The position numbers were made by a program, and so were the translations under genes. From contig BEIQ01000001.1 of assembly GCA_002898275.1 (NCBI GenBank), positions 985,899 through 1,049,898 of the forward strand: a DNA stretch of 64,000 nt, in the 5' to 3' direction. Positions 35,097 to 43,743 of this stretch are shown piece after piece. The DNA comes from a bacterium HR40. Lineage in GTDB: Bacteria > Pseudomonadota > Alphaproteobacteria > Geminicoccales > Geminicoccaceae. The notes under the pieces are model-generated. The model searched no databases. It saw nothing but the letters and a program-made list of their open reading frames with translations, and was not told where the DNA came from. The number at the start of each line of letters is the position of its first letter. Positions within the stretch are counted from its first letter, which is position 1.

Positions 35097-36310
35097 ATCG
35101 GATCCCGGCTCATGCGGAACATGCGCTCGTGCTCGCAAAGCGCGTAGCGATCGGTCATCCCGGCGATATAGTCGCGCACCACGCCGGCAGTGTGCGCCTC
35201 GCCGGGTCCGCCCGCGCGCTCCCGCCAGCCGTCCGGCAGACAGTCCGGTGCCGCGAGGAACGCCGCGAACAGCTCGCTCACGAGGCGGGCGGCCTTGCGC
35301 GCCGTGCGGTTGACCTTGTAGTGGCGGTACACTCGCCGGTGCAAGAACGCCCGCAATTCCTGCACCCCGTGTGCCACTTCCGGCGAAAAGGCGACGAGGG
35401 GTGCCGGTGCGGCCCGCACGTCGTCGAGGTCGCGCACCGCCGCGAGCCGGATTCGCTCGCGGGTGGCGGCGAGCAAATCCGCGACCAAGCGGTCGATCAA
35501 CCGGCGCACCGTCTCGTGCGCCAGGCACTCGGGCGCCCTCCTGCCGTAGCGGCTCAAGACCTCCTCGACGATCGGCCGCACGAGCGGCAGCTCGAGGAGC
35601 TCCTCGAGGGCGAAGAAACGGGCACGCAGTCCATCGTCGACATCGTGGCTGCAGTACGCCAGATCGTCGCAAATGGCCGCCACCTGGGCCTCGAGCGGCG
35701 CCTGCAGCTGGAGATGGAAGCGATCGGCCAGCGGATGTCGGGCGATCGCTTCCGGTATTTCGTCCCGCAGTGGCCCGTTGTGCTTGATCACACCCTCGAG
35801 GGTCTCGGCGGTGAGATTGAGACCCTCGTGGTCGCCGTAGCGGCGCTCGAGTCGGGTGAGGATGCGGAAGGTTTGGAGATTGTGATCGAAGCCGCCGAAC
35901 TCGGCGAGGGCGCGATCGAGGGCCTCTTCGCCCGCGTGGCCGAAGGGGGGATGGCCGAGATCGTGGGCGAGAGCGATCGCCTCCGTCAGATCCTCGTCGA
36001 GGCCGAGCGCACGGGCCACGGTCCGACCGATCTGGGCCACTTCGAGACTGTGGGTGAGGCGGGTGCGGAAGTGGTCGCCCTCGAAGTTGACGAACACCTG
36101 GGTCTTGTACTCGAGCCGGCGGAACGCGGTCGAATGGACGATACGATCGCGGTCGCGCTGGAAGCAGCTGCGGATCGGGCTTTCCGGAATCGCCACCGCC
36201 CGCCCGGCGCTGCGTTCAGGCCGGCAGGCGAAGGGAGCGCGAGCGCAGGCGGGGACAGTTTCGGCCAAGGGGCGAACGCCGGACGCTTGGATGTCGCAGG
36301 ATCGGACCAT
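35093..36310 (-). CDS. dgt: Deoxyguanosinetriphosphate triphosphohydrolase-like protein (HD domain)
   Basis: 405-residue HD-domain dNTPase that hydrolyses dGTP or other dNTPs to the nucleoside and triphosphate. The N-terminus has ESPIRSCFQRDRDRIVHSTAFRRLEYKTQVF, then the metal site in RTRLTHSLEVAQI and LAHDLGHPPFGHAGE, and CDDLAYCSHDVDDG further on. The start is ATG at 36310; upstream frame continues but would intrude on the divergent ErpA-type gene, 46 bases away. Coupled to argS. Confidence 0.93.
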   Translation of the reverse strand: MVRSCDIQASGVRPLAETVPACARAPFACRPERSAGRAVAIPESPIRSCFQRDRDRIVHSTAFRRLEYKTQVFVNFEGDHFRTRLTHSLEVAQIGRTVARALGLDEDLTEAIALAHDLGHPPFGHAGEEALDRALAEFGGFDHNLQTFRILTRLERRYGDHEGLNLTAETLEGVIKHNGPLRDEIPEAIARHPLADRFHLQLQAPLEAQVAAICDDLAYCSHDVDDGLRARFFALEELLELPLVRPIVEEVLSRYGRRAPECLAHETVRRLIDRLVADLLAATRERIRLAAVRDLDDVRAAPAPLVAFSPEVAHGVQELRAFLHRRVYRHYKVNRTARKAARLVSELFAAFLAAPDCLPDGWRERAGGPGEAHTAGVVRDYIAGMTDRYALCEHERMFRMSRDPI

Positions 36311-36356
36311 AGATAGAACCAGGCGTGTCGTTGTGAACGCGTCATCGGAGAGTGCC

Positions 36357-36707
36357 GTGAGCGAATCCGTCTCGCCTCCCCCTCCCGTGCGGCTGAGCGA
36401 GCGGGCCGCCCGCCGGATCCGCGACATCGTCGCGCGCGACGGGCGACCGGGTCTGTTCCTCAGGCTCGCGGTCGAGGGAGGGGGTTGTTCCGGGTTCCGC
36501 TATCGTTTCGATCTCGACGACACGCCGCAGCCCGACGACGTGATCGTCGAGCGTGACGGGGCGCGGGTTGCGGTCGATGGTCTGTCGCTGCTGTTCCTCG
36601 TGGGCGCCGAGCTCGATTTCGTCGAGGACCTGACCGGCGCCTGCTTCCGGGTGCACAATCCGAACGCCACCGCCTCTTGCGGCTGCGGCACCAGCTTCGC
36701 CGTATAG
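36357..36707 (+). CDS. erpA: A-type iron-sulfur carrier (ErpA/HesB/IscA family)
   Basis: 116-residue carrier that delivers Fe-S clusters to apo-proteins. The three ligating cysteines are Cys44 (GGGCSGFRY), Cys108 and Cys110 (SCGCGTSFAV). ERAARRIRDIVARDG and FVEDLTGACFRVHNPNA are typical, the last resembling ErpA (insertion protein) more than the copy at 47782. GTG at 36357 has GGAGAG ten bases upstream. In alphaproteobacteria the erpA gene is regularly divergent from dgt, which supports the symbol. Confidence 0.9.
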   Translation: MSESVSPPPPVRLSERAARRIRDIVARDGRPGLFLRLAVEGGGCSGFRYRFDLDDTPQPDDVIVERDGARVAVDGLSLLFLVGAELDFVEDLTGACFRVHNPNATASCGCGTSFAV

Positions 36708-36799
36708 GGCACCCCATACGGTTGTGCGCCGCGGACTTGCCGCCCCTCGGGCCGCCCCTATGATGCGGCCGCCAACGCCCTCAAGCTCGGGTCCTCTGC

Positions 36800-38599
36800 G
36801 TGCCGCAGATCGGCGATCTCGCTCCCTGGCTGGTCCTGCTCACGCTGCTCGCCGTCATGGTGGCGTTCGTGAGCGAGCGCATGCGCATCGAGGTGATCGC
36901 GCTCACTGCCGCCACGTTCCTCCTCGCCACCGGGGTGATCGGTGTCGACGATTTCCTCGCCGGGCTCGCCGATCCCGCTCCTTTCACCGTGCTCTGCATG
37001 TTCGTTCTGAGCGCCGCCCTCGAGCGCACGGGGACCATCGAACAGCTCGGCGAACGGGTGACCCGGATGGCCCATTTGCCGCGAGCGGCTGCCTTGGCGG
37101 TGCTCATGATCGGCGTGGTGGTGATCTCGGCCTTCGTCAACAACACCCCGGTCGTGGTCGCCCTCACCCCCGTCGTGATCGCCTTCGCCCGCAGCCGCAA
37201 CGAGGCACCCTCGCTCTATCTGCTGCCCCTCTCCTTCGCCGCGGTGATGGGCGGAACCTGCACCCTGATCGGCACCTCGACCAACCTCGTCGTCGACGGT
37301 GCCGCCCGCAGGCTGGGTCTCGAACCTTTCTCCATCTTCGAGATCACCTGGGTGGGCGTGCCCATCAGCTTGGTCGGCGTTCTCTTCATGGCGCTCGTGG
37401 GACGTCGCCTGCTGCCGGCCCGCGAAAGCCTGCACGATCTGTTGCCGGACCCCAAGAAACGCCAGTTCCTCGCCGAAGTGCTCGTGCCTCTGGGCTCGCC
37501 GCTCGTCGGCAAGACCCTCGACGAGACGGCCCTCGCCAAAAAGCTCGGCGCGCGGGTGATCGAAGTCCTCCGCGACGATGTCCCGCTCGGTGCCCGCGCC
37601 GGCTCGGTGCCCCTCGAGCCGGGCGATCGGATCTTGCTGCGGACCCAAGCGAGCGATCTCCTCGAGCTGCGCGAGAAGGGAGACGTGGTGCTCGGAAGCG
37701 ATGGAGCGCACGCCCTCGAGCCGATCGCTGCCCATCAAACGGTGCTCATGGAAGGTATCGTCGGACCCAATTCGCGTTGGGTCGGGCGCAAGGTATCGAG
37801 CCTGAATTTGCAGCGGCGCTTCGGGGTGACGATCGTCGCCATCCACCGCCAGAACGAGAATCTGCGCGGCAATTTCGACGAGACCCGGCTCCAGTTCGGC
37901 GACACCCTCCTGCTCGAGGGTCCACCCGAGGCTTTCCGGCAACTGTTCGACGACCAGTTCCTCATCGGCCTCACCGCTCCGACCATACGCCCCTACCGCC
38001 GCGATCGCCAATGGATCGCGCTCGCTACCATCGCCGCCGTGGTGGTCGGGGCGAGCCTGGAAATCGCTCCTATCACGGCCCTGGCGTTGATCGGGGTGAC
38101 GGTCGTCATCCTCACCGGCTGCCTGGAGCCGGAGGACGCCTATCAGGCAGTCTCCTGGCCGGTGATGGTGATGATCTACGGCATGCTGGCGCTCGGGCAT
38201 GCCATGGAGGAAACCGGGGCGGCCCGCATCCTGGTCGAGGGCCTGGTGGACCTGTTCGCCAAGCTGGGGCCATGGGGCGTGCTGGGCATCGTCTATTTCG
38301 CCACCGTGGCGATCACCGAGGTGCTGAGCAACAACGCCGCCGGCATCCTGATGACACCCATCGCGGTGGCGATCGCCCAGCAGCTCGGGGTCGATCCCCG
38401 CCCCTTCGTGGTGGCGGTCATGGTCGCGGCGAGCAACGCCTACGCGACACCGATCGGCTATCAAACCAACACCTTCGTCTATGCCGCCGGCAATTATCGC
38501 TTTCGCGATTTCGTCGTCGTCGGCCTTCCCCTCAACGTCCTGATCGGCCTCACCGCCGTGCTGGTGATACCGCTCGTGTGGTCGTTTACCGGCCCCTGA
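36800..38599 (+). CDS. DASS/SLC13-type transporter with two RCK_C (TrkA-C) domains
   Basis: 599-residue membrane carrier. Two homologous membrane halves (1-200 and 400-599) each carry the DASS-type hairpin motif: VNNTPVVVALTPV (near 113) and LSNNAAGILMTPIAVAI (near 512). Between them are two RCK_C domains, about 212-285 and 310-385, each with the EVLVPLGSPLVGKTL-type pattern. Such proteins are annotated as sodium:sulfate or citrate/dicarboxylate symporters; the RCK_C domains suggest nucleotide or ligand control. The actual substrate is unknown. GTG start 92 bases after erpA. Confidence 0.87.
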   Translation: MPQIGDLAPWLVLLTLLAVMVAFVSERMRIEVIALTAATFLLATGVIGVDDFLAGLADPAPFTVLCMFVLSAALERTGTIEQLGERVTRMAHLPRAAALAVLMIGVVVISAFVNNTPVVVALTPVVIAFARSRNEAPSLYLLPLSFAAVMGGTCTLIGTSTNLVVDGAARRLGLEPFSIFEITWVGVPISLVGVLFMALVGRRLLPARESLHDLLPDPKKRQFLAEVLVPLGSPLVGKTLDETALAKKLGARVIEVLRDDVPLGARAGSVPLEPGDRILLRTQASDLLELREKGDVVLGSDGAHALEPIAAHQTVLMEGIVGPNSRWVGRKVSSLNLQRRFGVTIVAIHRQNENLRGNFDETRLQFGDTLLLEGPPEAFRQLFDDQFLIGLTAPTIRPYRRDRQWIALATIAAVVVGASLEIAPITALALIGVTVVILTGCLEPEDAYQAVSWPVMVMIYGMLALGHAMEETGAARILVEGLVDLFAKLGPWGVLGIVYFATVAITEVLSNNAAGILMTPIAVAIAQQLGVDPRPFVVAVMVAASNAYATPIGYQTNTFVYAAGNYRFRDFVVVGLPLNVLIGLTAVLVIPLVWSFTGP

Positions 38600-38676
38600 C
38601 CCGCTATCCCCCCGCAAACGCGGCGGCCAAAGGCCCGACCACCGATGGAAGAACCCGGTTCGCTGTGCTGTCCCGT

Positions 38677-39306
38677 TCAGGGAATCGTCGTCCCGGTCCA
38701 GGCCGGAGGATCGCTGGCCGGAAAGGACTCGAGGTCCGCCTCCTCGACCGGATCCACCGGTTCCTCGCCACTCCGGCCTTCAGCTCGAAAACGCTTTTGG
38801 GAAGCCTGTTCGGGCGCGCCGGCCACGGCGGCCTGGACTCTCTCGGTGACGGACTCCCCCGGAGCGCCTGCCCGCTCGTCTTCGGCGAGCAGCAGTTCGA
38901 GCGGCACGCCTTGCACCAAGCCTGCAGCCAGGGGCGACATCGTGCGGGCAAAGTGCTCGGCCAGCACTTCCGCATACGGTCGAGCTCGGGCTCGTCTGAC
39001 CGGCGGCTCCGCCACGACCCACGGCCAGCCGTGCGCCTCGGCGAAGGCGACGGCGCTCTCGAGGTCGGGGAATTCCAAGCGTTGCCCGCGCAGGGGATCG
39101 CCGCTTCCCGTCCAGCCAGTGAGGCGGTCGATTTCGGGTCGCAGCCAGGGTTCGAACTCGAGCACCCAGCGTTCGGCGAACGCCTGTCCGCCGCGCCCGA
39201 CCTGCCGTTCGATCCGGTGGATCCAGGCTGTCGGCAGGGCCACTGCGGCAGGCGAACGGGAGCCGGGCAGGAGTTGCAACGCGCGTCCGATGTTCGCCAA
39301 AGCCAT
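38677..39306 (-). CDS. NDUFS4-like (ETC complex I accessory) domain protein
   Basis: 209-residue protein with the NADH dehydrogenase Fe-S protein 4 domain, an accessory subunit of respiratory complex I in mitochondria and alphaproteobacteria. The domain is visible at about 30-105: WVLEFEPWLRPEIDRLTGWTGSGDPL, then LEFPDLESAVAFAEAHGW. It is followed by about 85 residues ending VEEADLESFPASDPPAWTG, a tail motif shared with some alphaproteobacterial proteins. ATG at 39306 has GGAGGAGA upstream. No other nuo gene is nearby, and the unusual C-terminal extension may give it another role. Confidence 0.78.
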   Translation of the reverse strand: MALANIGRALQLLPGSRSPAAVALPTAWIHRIERQVGRGGQAFAERWVLEFEPWLRPEIDRLTGWTGSGDPLRGQRLEFPDLESAVAFAEAHGWPWVVAEPPVRRARARPYAEVLAEHFARTMSPLAAGLVQGVPLELLLAEDERAGAPGESVTERVQAAVAGAPEQASQKRFRAEGRSGEEPVDPVEEADLESFPASDPPAWTGTTIP

Positions 39307-39350
39307 GACCGCGTCTCCTCCGATGAAACCCAGCCGAATGCTGTCCGCGC

Positions 39351-39381
39351 CTTGCAATCGGCCGCACGGGGCACCTTATAT
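39351..39381 (+). promoter_or_regulatory. RpoH (sigma32)-like promoter of hsp20-lon-cbpA-cbpM
   Basis: CTTGCAA (39351-39357), 16 bases, then CCTTATAT (39374-39381). The -35 keeps the heat-shock core CTTG and the -10 resembles CCTATAT/CCCCATNT types. It ends 64 bases before the hsp20 ATG, in the divergent gap from the NDUFS4-like gene. Heat-shock control fits the downstream genes. Confidence 0.5.
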
Positions 39382-39445
39382 GTGGGCGCGCGGGCCGCAG
39401 GCACAATCGCGAACAGTTTTCTCCATTGTTTCGAGGTGAGCGTCG

Positions 39446-39844
39446 ATGCGGGGCGATCCGTTGTGGTGGATGTGGGCGGAAGCATGCGAAATGCTGCGTC
39501 GTGCCGAGCGGCTAGAGCGGCATTTCTTCGTCCCGGCAGCGGCTCGCGAGCAGTCGGGGTGGGAACCGCCGGTGGACGTGCTCGAAGCCAATGGCCGGAT
39601 CGCCATCACCGTGGCGCTACCCGGCGTGCGGCGGGAAGACGTCGGCCTCGGGATCGAGGACGATGTGCTCGTGATCACCGGCGAACGTCGGCCGCCCCGC
39701 GGCTTGGCAACGGCGCGCCTCGTGCGCATGGAGATCCCGTTCGGCCGCTTCGTGCGGCGCATTCGCCTGCCGCCTGGCTCCTGGCGGCTGCTGCATACGG
39801 AATATGCCGACGGTTGCCTGTCGATCGTCATGGAACGTCTCTGA
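39446..39844 (+). CDS. Hsp20/alpha-crystallin family small heat-shock protein
   Basis: 132-residue chaperone holding unfolded proteins. The alpha-crystallin domain is clear: WEPPVDVLEANGRIAITVALPGVRREDVGLGIEDDVLVITGERR, then EIPFGRFVRRIRLP and YADGCLSIVMERL. The C-terminus ends directly after the domain, without an IxI tail. Gene order with lon, cbpA and cbpM suggests an ATP-dependent protein quality-control operon. Lon begins 19 bases after its stop. Confidence 0.87.
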   Translation: MRGDPLWWMWAEACEMLRRAERLERHFFVPAAAREQSGWEPPVDVLEANGRIAITVALPGVRREDVGLGIEDDVLVITGERRPPRGLATARLVRMEIPFGRFVRRIRLPPGSWRLLHTEYADGCLSIVMERL

Positions 39845-39862
39845 AACATACGGGGAAAGGCC

Positions 39863-42265
39863 GTGGGCGGGACATCCGATATCGAACGCACCGGCAGCGA
39901 AGCTTCCCGTGAAGGCCGGGGCGCACCGCGACTGCCGGAGGGCGTGACCGCCATCCTGCCGCTTCGCAATGCGGTGCTCTTTCCAGGGGTGGTTCTGCCG
40001 CTCAGCGTCGGGCGCCGGTCGTCCGTGCTGGCCGTCCAGGCGAGCCTCGAGGCCGAACGGCCCTTGGGCGTGGTGCTGCAGCGCGAGCCCGAGGTCGAAC
40101 AACCCGGTCCCGATAGCATGCACCAGATCGGCACGGTGGCGAACGTGCTCCGGGTGGTTACCGCGGGCGAAGGATCCCATCACGTCATCTGCCAAGGCGT
40201 GCGTCGCTTCCGCATCGTCGAATGGGTGGAAGGTCTGCCGTTCCTTGCTGCCCGCATCGAAGAGATCGCGGTCAAGGAGGAGCTGACGCCCGCGGTGGAA
40301 GCGCGCATGCAGGAGCTCAAGCGCCTCGCCAACGAGGCCCTGGAGCTCGCGCCGCAGGCACCAGCCGAGGTGCGCGAAGCCCTCGCCGGCATCGCCTCGC
40401 CCGGCATGCTCGCCGATTTCGTCGCCTCGGTCATGGACTTCGAGCCCAAGGACAAGCAGCGCGTGCTCGAGACCCTCGAGGTCGAAGCTCGTCTCGATCT
40501 CGTGCTCCACCTGTTGGCCCACCGGCTCGCGGTCCTGCGACTGTCGCGCGAGATCGCCGAAGAGACCCGCCAGACCATCGAAAAGGAGAACCGCGAGCGG
40601 CTGCTCCGCGAACAGTTGCGCACGATCCGCCGCCAACTCGGCGAGGAGGGTGAACGCGAGGCCGAGATCCAGGAACTCGAGAAGGCGATCGCCGCCGCTG
40701 GCATGCCGCCCGAGATCGAGGAGCATGCGAAAAAGGAGCTGCGACGGCTCGAGCGCCTGCCGGAGGGGGCCGGCGAGTACGGCATGCTGCGCACCTATCT
40801 CGAGTGGCTCACCGAGCTGCCGTGGTCGAAGCTCGATCCGGAAGTGATCGACATCGCCAAGGCGCGCGAGATCCTCGATGCCGACCACTTCGATCTCGAG
40901 AAGGTGAAGAAGCGCATCCTCGAATATCTCGCCGTGCGCAAGCTCAAGCCGGACGGCAAGGGGCCGATCCTCTGTTTCGTCGGTCCGCCGGGAGTGGGCA
41001 AGACATCGCTCGGCCAGTCCATCGCTCGGGCGACGGGGCGAAAGTTCGTGCGCATCAGCCTCGGTGGCGTGCACGACGAGGCCGAGATCCGCGGCCATCG
41101 ACGCACCTACATCGGGGCGCTGCCGGGAAACATCATCCAGGCGATTCGCAAGGCCGGCACCCGCAATCCGGTGCTCATGCTGGACGAGATCGACAAGCTC
41201 GGGGTCGGCATCCACGGCGATCCCGCCTCGGCCCTCCTGGAAGTCTTGGATCCGGAGCAAAACCATAGCTTCCGCGACAATTACCTCGGCGTGCCCTTCG
41301 ATCTCTCCAAGGTGATGTTCATCGCCACCGCCAATATCGCCGACACCATACCCGGTCCGCTGCGCGACCGCATGGAGGTGATCGAACTCCCGGGTTACAC
41401 CGAGGAAGAGAAACTCGAGATCGCCAAGCGCTACCTCGTACCCCGCCAGCTCGACCAGAACGGCCTGCGTCCGGAGCAGTTCTCCATCACCGATGCCGCC
41501 CTCGCGAGCATCATCCGCCAGTGGACGCGGGAGGCCGGCTGTCGCAACCTCGAGCGGCAGATCGGCGCGGTGGTGCGGCGGGCAGCGGTCGAGATCGCCG
41601 AAGGCCGAGCCGATCGCGTGGCGATCGATGTCGACGATCTCGCCGACATCCTCGGGCCGCCGAAGTTCGAGGACGAGGTGGCGATGCGCACCTCGGTGCC
41701 AGGAGTGGCAACCGGGCTCGCCTGGACACCCTACGGCGGGGAAATCCTGTTCATCGAGGCGACGCGGGTGCCCGGCAAAGGCCAACTCATCCTCACGGGC
41801 CAGCTCGGGGACGTGATGAAGGAGAGCGCCCAGGCCGCCATCACCCTGGTCAAGGCCCGCCACGATCGCCTCGGTATCGATCCGGCGCTCTTCGAAAAGA
41901 GCGACATCCACGTGCACGTGCCGGCAGGCGCGGTGCCCAAGGACGGGCCGAGCGCTGGGGTGGCGATTTTCACCGCCATCGCGTCGTTGCTCACCGGCCG
42001 CTGCGTGCGCCACGATGTGGCGATGACCGGCGAGATCTCGCTGCGCGGCCTGGTGCTGCCAGTGGGCGGCATCAAGGAGAAAACGCTCGCGGCCCACCGG
42101 GCCGGGGTCAAGACGGTGCTGTTGCCAGCGCGCAACCGCAAGGACTGGCCGGACATTCCGGAGGCGGTGCGGCGCGAACTCAACTTCGTCTGGCTCGAGA
42201 CGGTGGACGACGCTCTGCGCGAAGCCCTGCTGCCCAAGGAGGAGACGGTCGAGGCGGCCGCCTGA
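39863..42265 (+). CDS. lon: ATP-dependent protease Lon, stress-linked copy
   Basis: 800-residue Lon protease. An N-terminal substrate domain (ILPLRNAVLFPGVVLPLSVG) precedes the AAA module with Walker A GPPGVGKTS and the VMLMLDEIDKLG-type Walker B, and the peptidase domain with Ser697 (PKDGPSAGV) and Lys740 (GGIKEK), the catalytic pair. The gene lies between hsp20 and cbpA, not in the usual clpX-lon-hupB cluster, so a second lon probably exists elsewhere in the genome. GTG start; family N-terminal domain begins about 25 residues in. Confidence 0.95.
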   Translation: MGGTSDIERTGSEASREGRGAPRLPEGVTAILPLRNAVLFPGVVLPLSVGRRSSVLAVQASLEAERPLGVVLQREPEVEQPGPDSMHQIGTVANVLRVVTAGEGSHHVICQGVRRFRIVEWVEGLPFLAARIEEIAVKEELTPAVEARMQELKRLANEALELAPQAPAEVREALAGIASPGMLADFVASVMDFEPKDKQRVLETLEVEARLDLVLHLLAHRLAVLRLSREIAEETRQTIEKENRERLLREQLRTIRRQLGEEGEREAEIQELEKAIAAAGMPPEIEEHAKKELRRLERLPEGAGEYGMLRTYLEWLTELPWSKLDPEVIDIAKAREILDADHFDLEKVKKRILEYLAVRKLKPDGKGPILCFVGPPGVGKTSLGQSIARATGRKFVRISLGGVHDEAEIRGHRRTYIGALPGNIIQAIRKAGTRNPVLMLDEIDKLGVGIHGDPASALLEVLDPEQNHSFRDNYLGVPFDLSKVMFIATANIADTIPGPLRDRMEVIELPGYTEEEKLEIAKRYLVPRQLDQNGLRPEQFSITDAALASIIRQWTREAGCRNLERQIGAVVRRAAVEIAEGRADRVAIDVDDLADILGPPKFEDEVAMRTSVPGVATGLAWTPYGGEILFIEATRVPGKGQLILTGQLGDVMKESAQAAITLVKARHDRLGIDPALFEKSDIHVHVPAGAVPKDGPSAGVAIFTAIASLLTGRCVRHDVAMTGEISLRGLVLPVGGIKEKTLAAHRAGVKTVLLPARNRKDWPDIPEAVRRELNFVWLETVDDALREALLPKEETVEAAA

Positions 42266-42317
42266 GGCTCGCCGCCTGGCGACCGGGTCGCCGCAGCCGA
42301 GTCGAGGAGGTGCGTGC

Positions 42318-43241
42318 GTGGCCGAAGACTTGTACGCGGTGCTCGGAGTAGAGCGGAACGCCTCGCAGGAGGATATCCGCAGGGCCTACCGCCGGCTCGC
42401 CAAAGAACTGCACCCGGATTTCCATCCCGGAGACAAGGAGGCGGAGGAGCGCTTCAAAAAGGTCACCGCCGCCTACGAGATCCTGGGAGACCCGGAAAAA
42501 CGCGCCCGCTACGATCGCGGCGAGATCGACGAGACCGGCGCCGAGCGGCCGCGCCAGCGCTTCTGGCGCGAGTTCGCCGACACGGGTGCGGGCGAGCGTT
42601 ACCACTCCACTGCCGACTTCGCCGACTTCGCCGATCTCGACGAAATCCTCGGCGGTTTCTTCGGCCGGATGCGCGAGGGCGTGCGTGCCGGCCCGCGGCG
42701 TGGCGCCGACGTCCGCTACCATCTGACCGTCGATTTCCTGGATGCCGCCCGCGGCGCCCACAAGCGGGTGACCCTGCCCGACGGCAGCGTCCTCGAGGTC
42801 CACATTCCGGCCGGCACCGAAAGCGGTCAGGTGCTGCGGCTTCGGGGCAAAGGCGCACCCGGCATCCAAGGCGGACCGCCAGGCGACGCCCTGATCGAGA
42901 TCGCGGTGCGTCCGCATCCCCACTTCCTACGCGAGGGCGACGACATCCGCATCCGGGTGCCCATCTCCCTCGACGAGGCGGTGCTCGGTGGTCGGATCGA
43001 GGTGCCGACGATCCACGGCCGAGTGGCGATGACCGTCCCTAAGGGAACGAGCAGCGGCCGCGTCCTGAGACTGCGCGGTCAGGGCATCCGCAACGCCCTC
43101 ACCGGCCACACCGGCGACCAGTACGTGGAATTGGCGATCGTGCTGCCCGAGCGCATCGACCCCGAGCTCGAATCCTTCATGCGCAGCTGGCGCCAGCAGC
43201 ACGCCTACGACCCGCGCCGCGACCTGGAGACGGCCCCATGA
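42318..43241 (+). CDS. cbpA: DnaJ-class chaperone CbpA
   Basis: 307-residue Hsp40 without a zinc finger. J domain at 1-70 (LYAVLGVERNASQEDIRRAYRRLAKELHPD with the HPD motif), a Gly/Phe-poor linker, and two C-terminal substrate domains (about 120-290; HLTVDFLDAARGAHKRVTLP, RGKGAPG, GGRIEVPTIHGRVAMTVPKGT). Co-chaperone for DnaK; CbpA-type copies act under stress. GTG start with GAGGAGG upstream, 52 bases after lon. Its regulator cbpM overlaps by four bases. Confidence 0.92.
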   Translation: MAEDLYAVLGVERNASQEDIRRAYRRLAKELHPDFHPGDKEAEERFKKVTAAYEILGDPEKRARYDRGEIDETGAERPRQRFWREFADTGAGERYHSTADFADFADLDEILGGFFGRMREGVRAGPRRGADVRYHLTVDFLDAARGAHKRVTLPDGSVLEVHIPAGTESGQVLRLRGKGAPGIQGGPPGDALIEIAVRPHPHFLREGDDIRIRVPISLDEAVLGGRIEVPTIHGRVAMTVPKGTSSGRVLRLRGQGIRNALTGHTGDQYVELAIVLPERIDPELESFMRSWRQQHAYDPRRDLETAP

Positions 43242-43564
43242 GAGTCTATCGCGAGAGCGAGGCGCTCGCCGTCGTTCGCGGTCTCACCCGCGAGCGGCTT
43301 CGGGCATGGGTGGCGCGCGGGCTGGTCAACCCTCGTGCCGCCGAGGACGAATATCTGTTCGACGAGCTCGACCTCGCCCGCTTCGAGCTGCTCGTGACGA
43401 TCCGCGAGGATCTGGGCCTGCGCGAGGAAGACCTGCCGCTCGTGGTCGCCCTCCTCGATCGCATCTACGGGCTCCGGCGCCAGCTCCGCCGCCTGCTCCA
43501 GGCGATTGGCGAACTGCCGCAGGAGCAGCGCCAGCGCATCCTCGAGCGTCTCGCCCGGGATTGA
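43238..43564 (+). CDS. cbpM: Chaperone modulatory protein CbpM (MerR-like)
   Basis: 108-residue helical protein of the CbpM family, a specific inhibitor of CbpA that binds its J domain. A MerR-type start (LTRERLRAWVARGLVNPRAAEDEYLFDELDLARFELL) is followed by IREDLGLREEDLPLVVALLDRIYGLRRQLRRLL, the diagnostic second half. ATGA overlap with cbpA ensures equal synthesis. It is the last gene of the heat-shock operon. The 179 bases to tyrS show no gene and no convincing terminator. Confidence 0.88.
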   Translation: MRVYRESEALAVVRGLTRERLRAWVARGLVNPRAAEDEYLFDELDLARFELLVTIREDLGLREEDLPLVVALLDRIYGLRRQLRRLLQAIGELPQEQRQRILERLARD

Positions 43565-43743
43565 CGGCCCGCTCGGGAGAAAGCGACCGGCCCTGGCAGG
43601 AAGTCCCCGACCGGTAGGGGCCAGAACGCATCCCGAAGGCCGTCGCGCGTCCTCGAAGTGCGACCGGTTCGGCGGCATGGCCTGCGGCCACCCCCGCGCA
43701 AGCGCGGGCATCGCCGCCGCCAGCGGGAAACCGAGGCTCGAGG

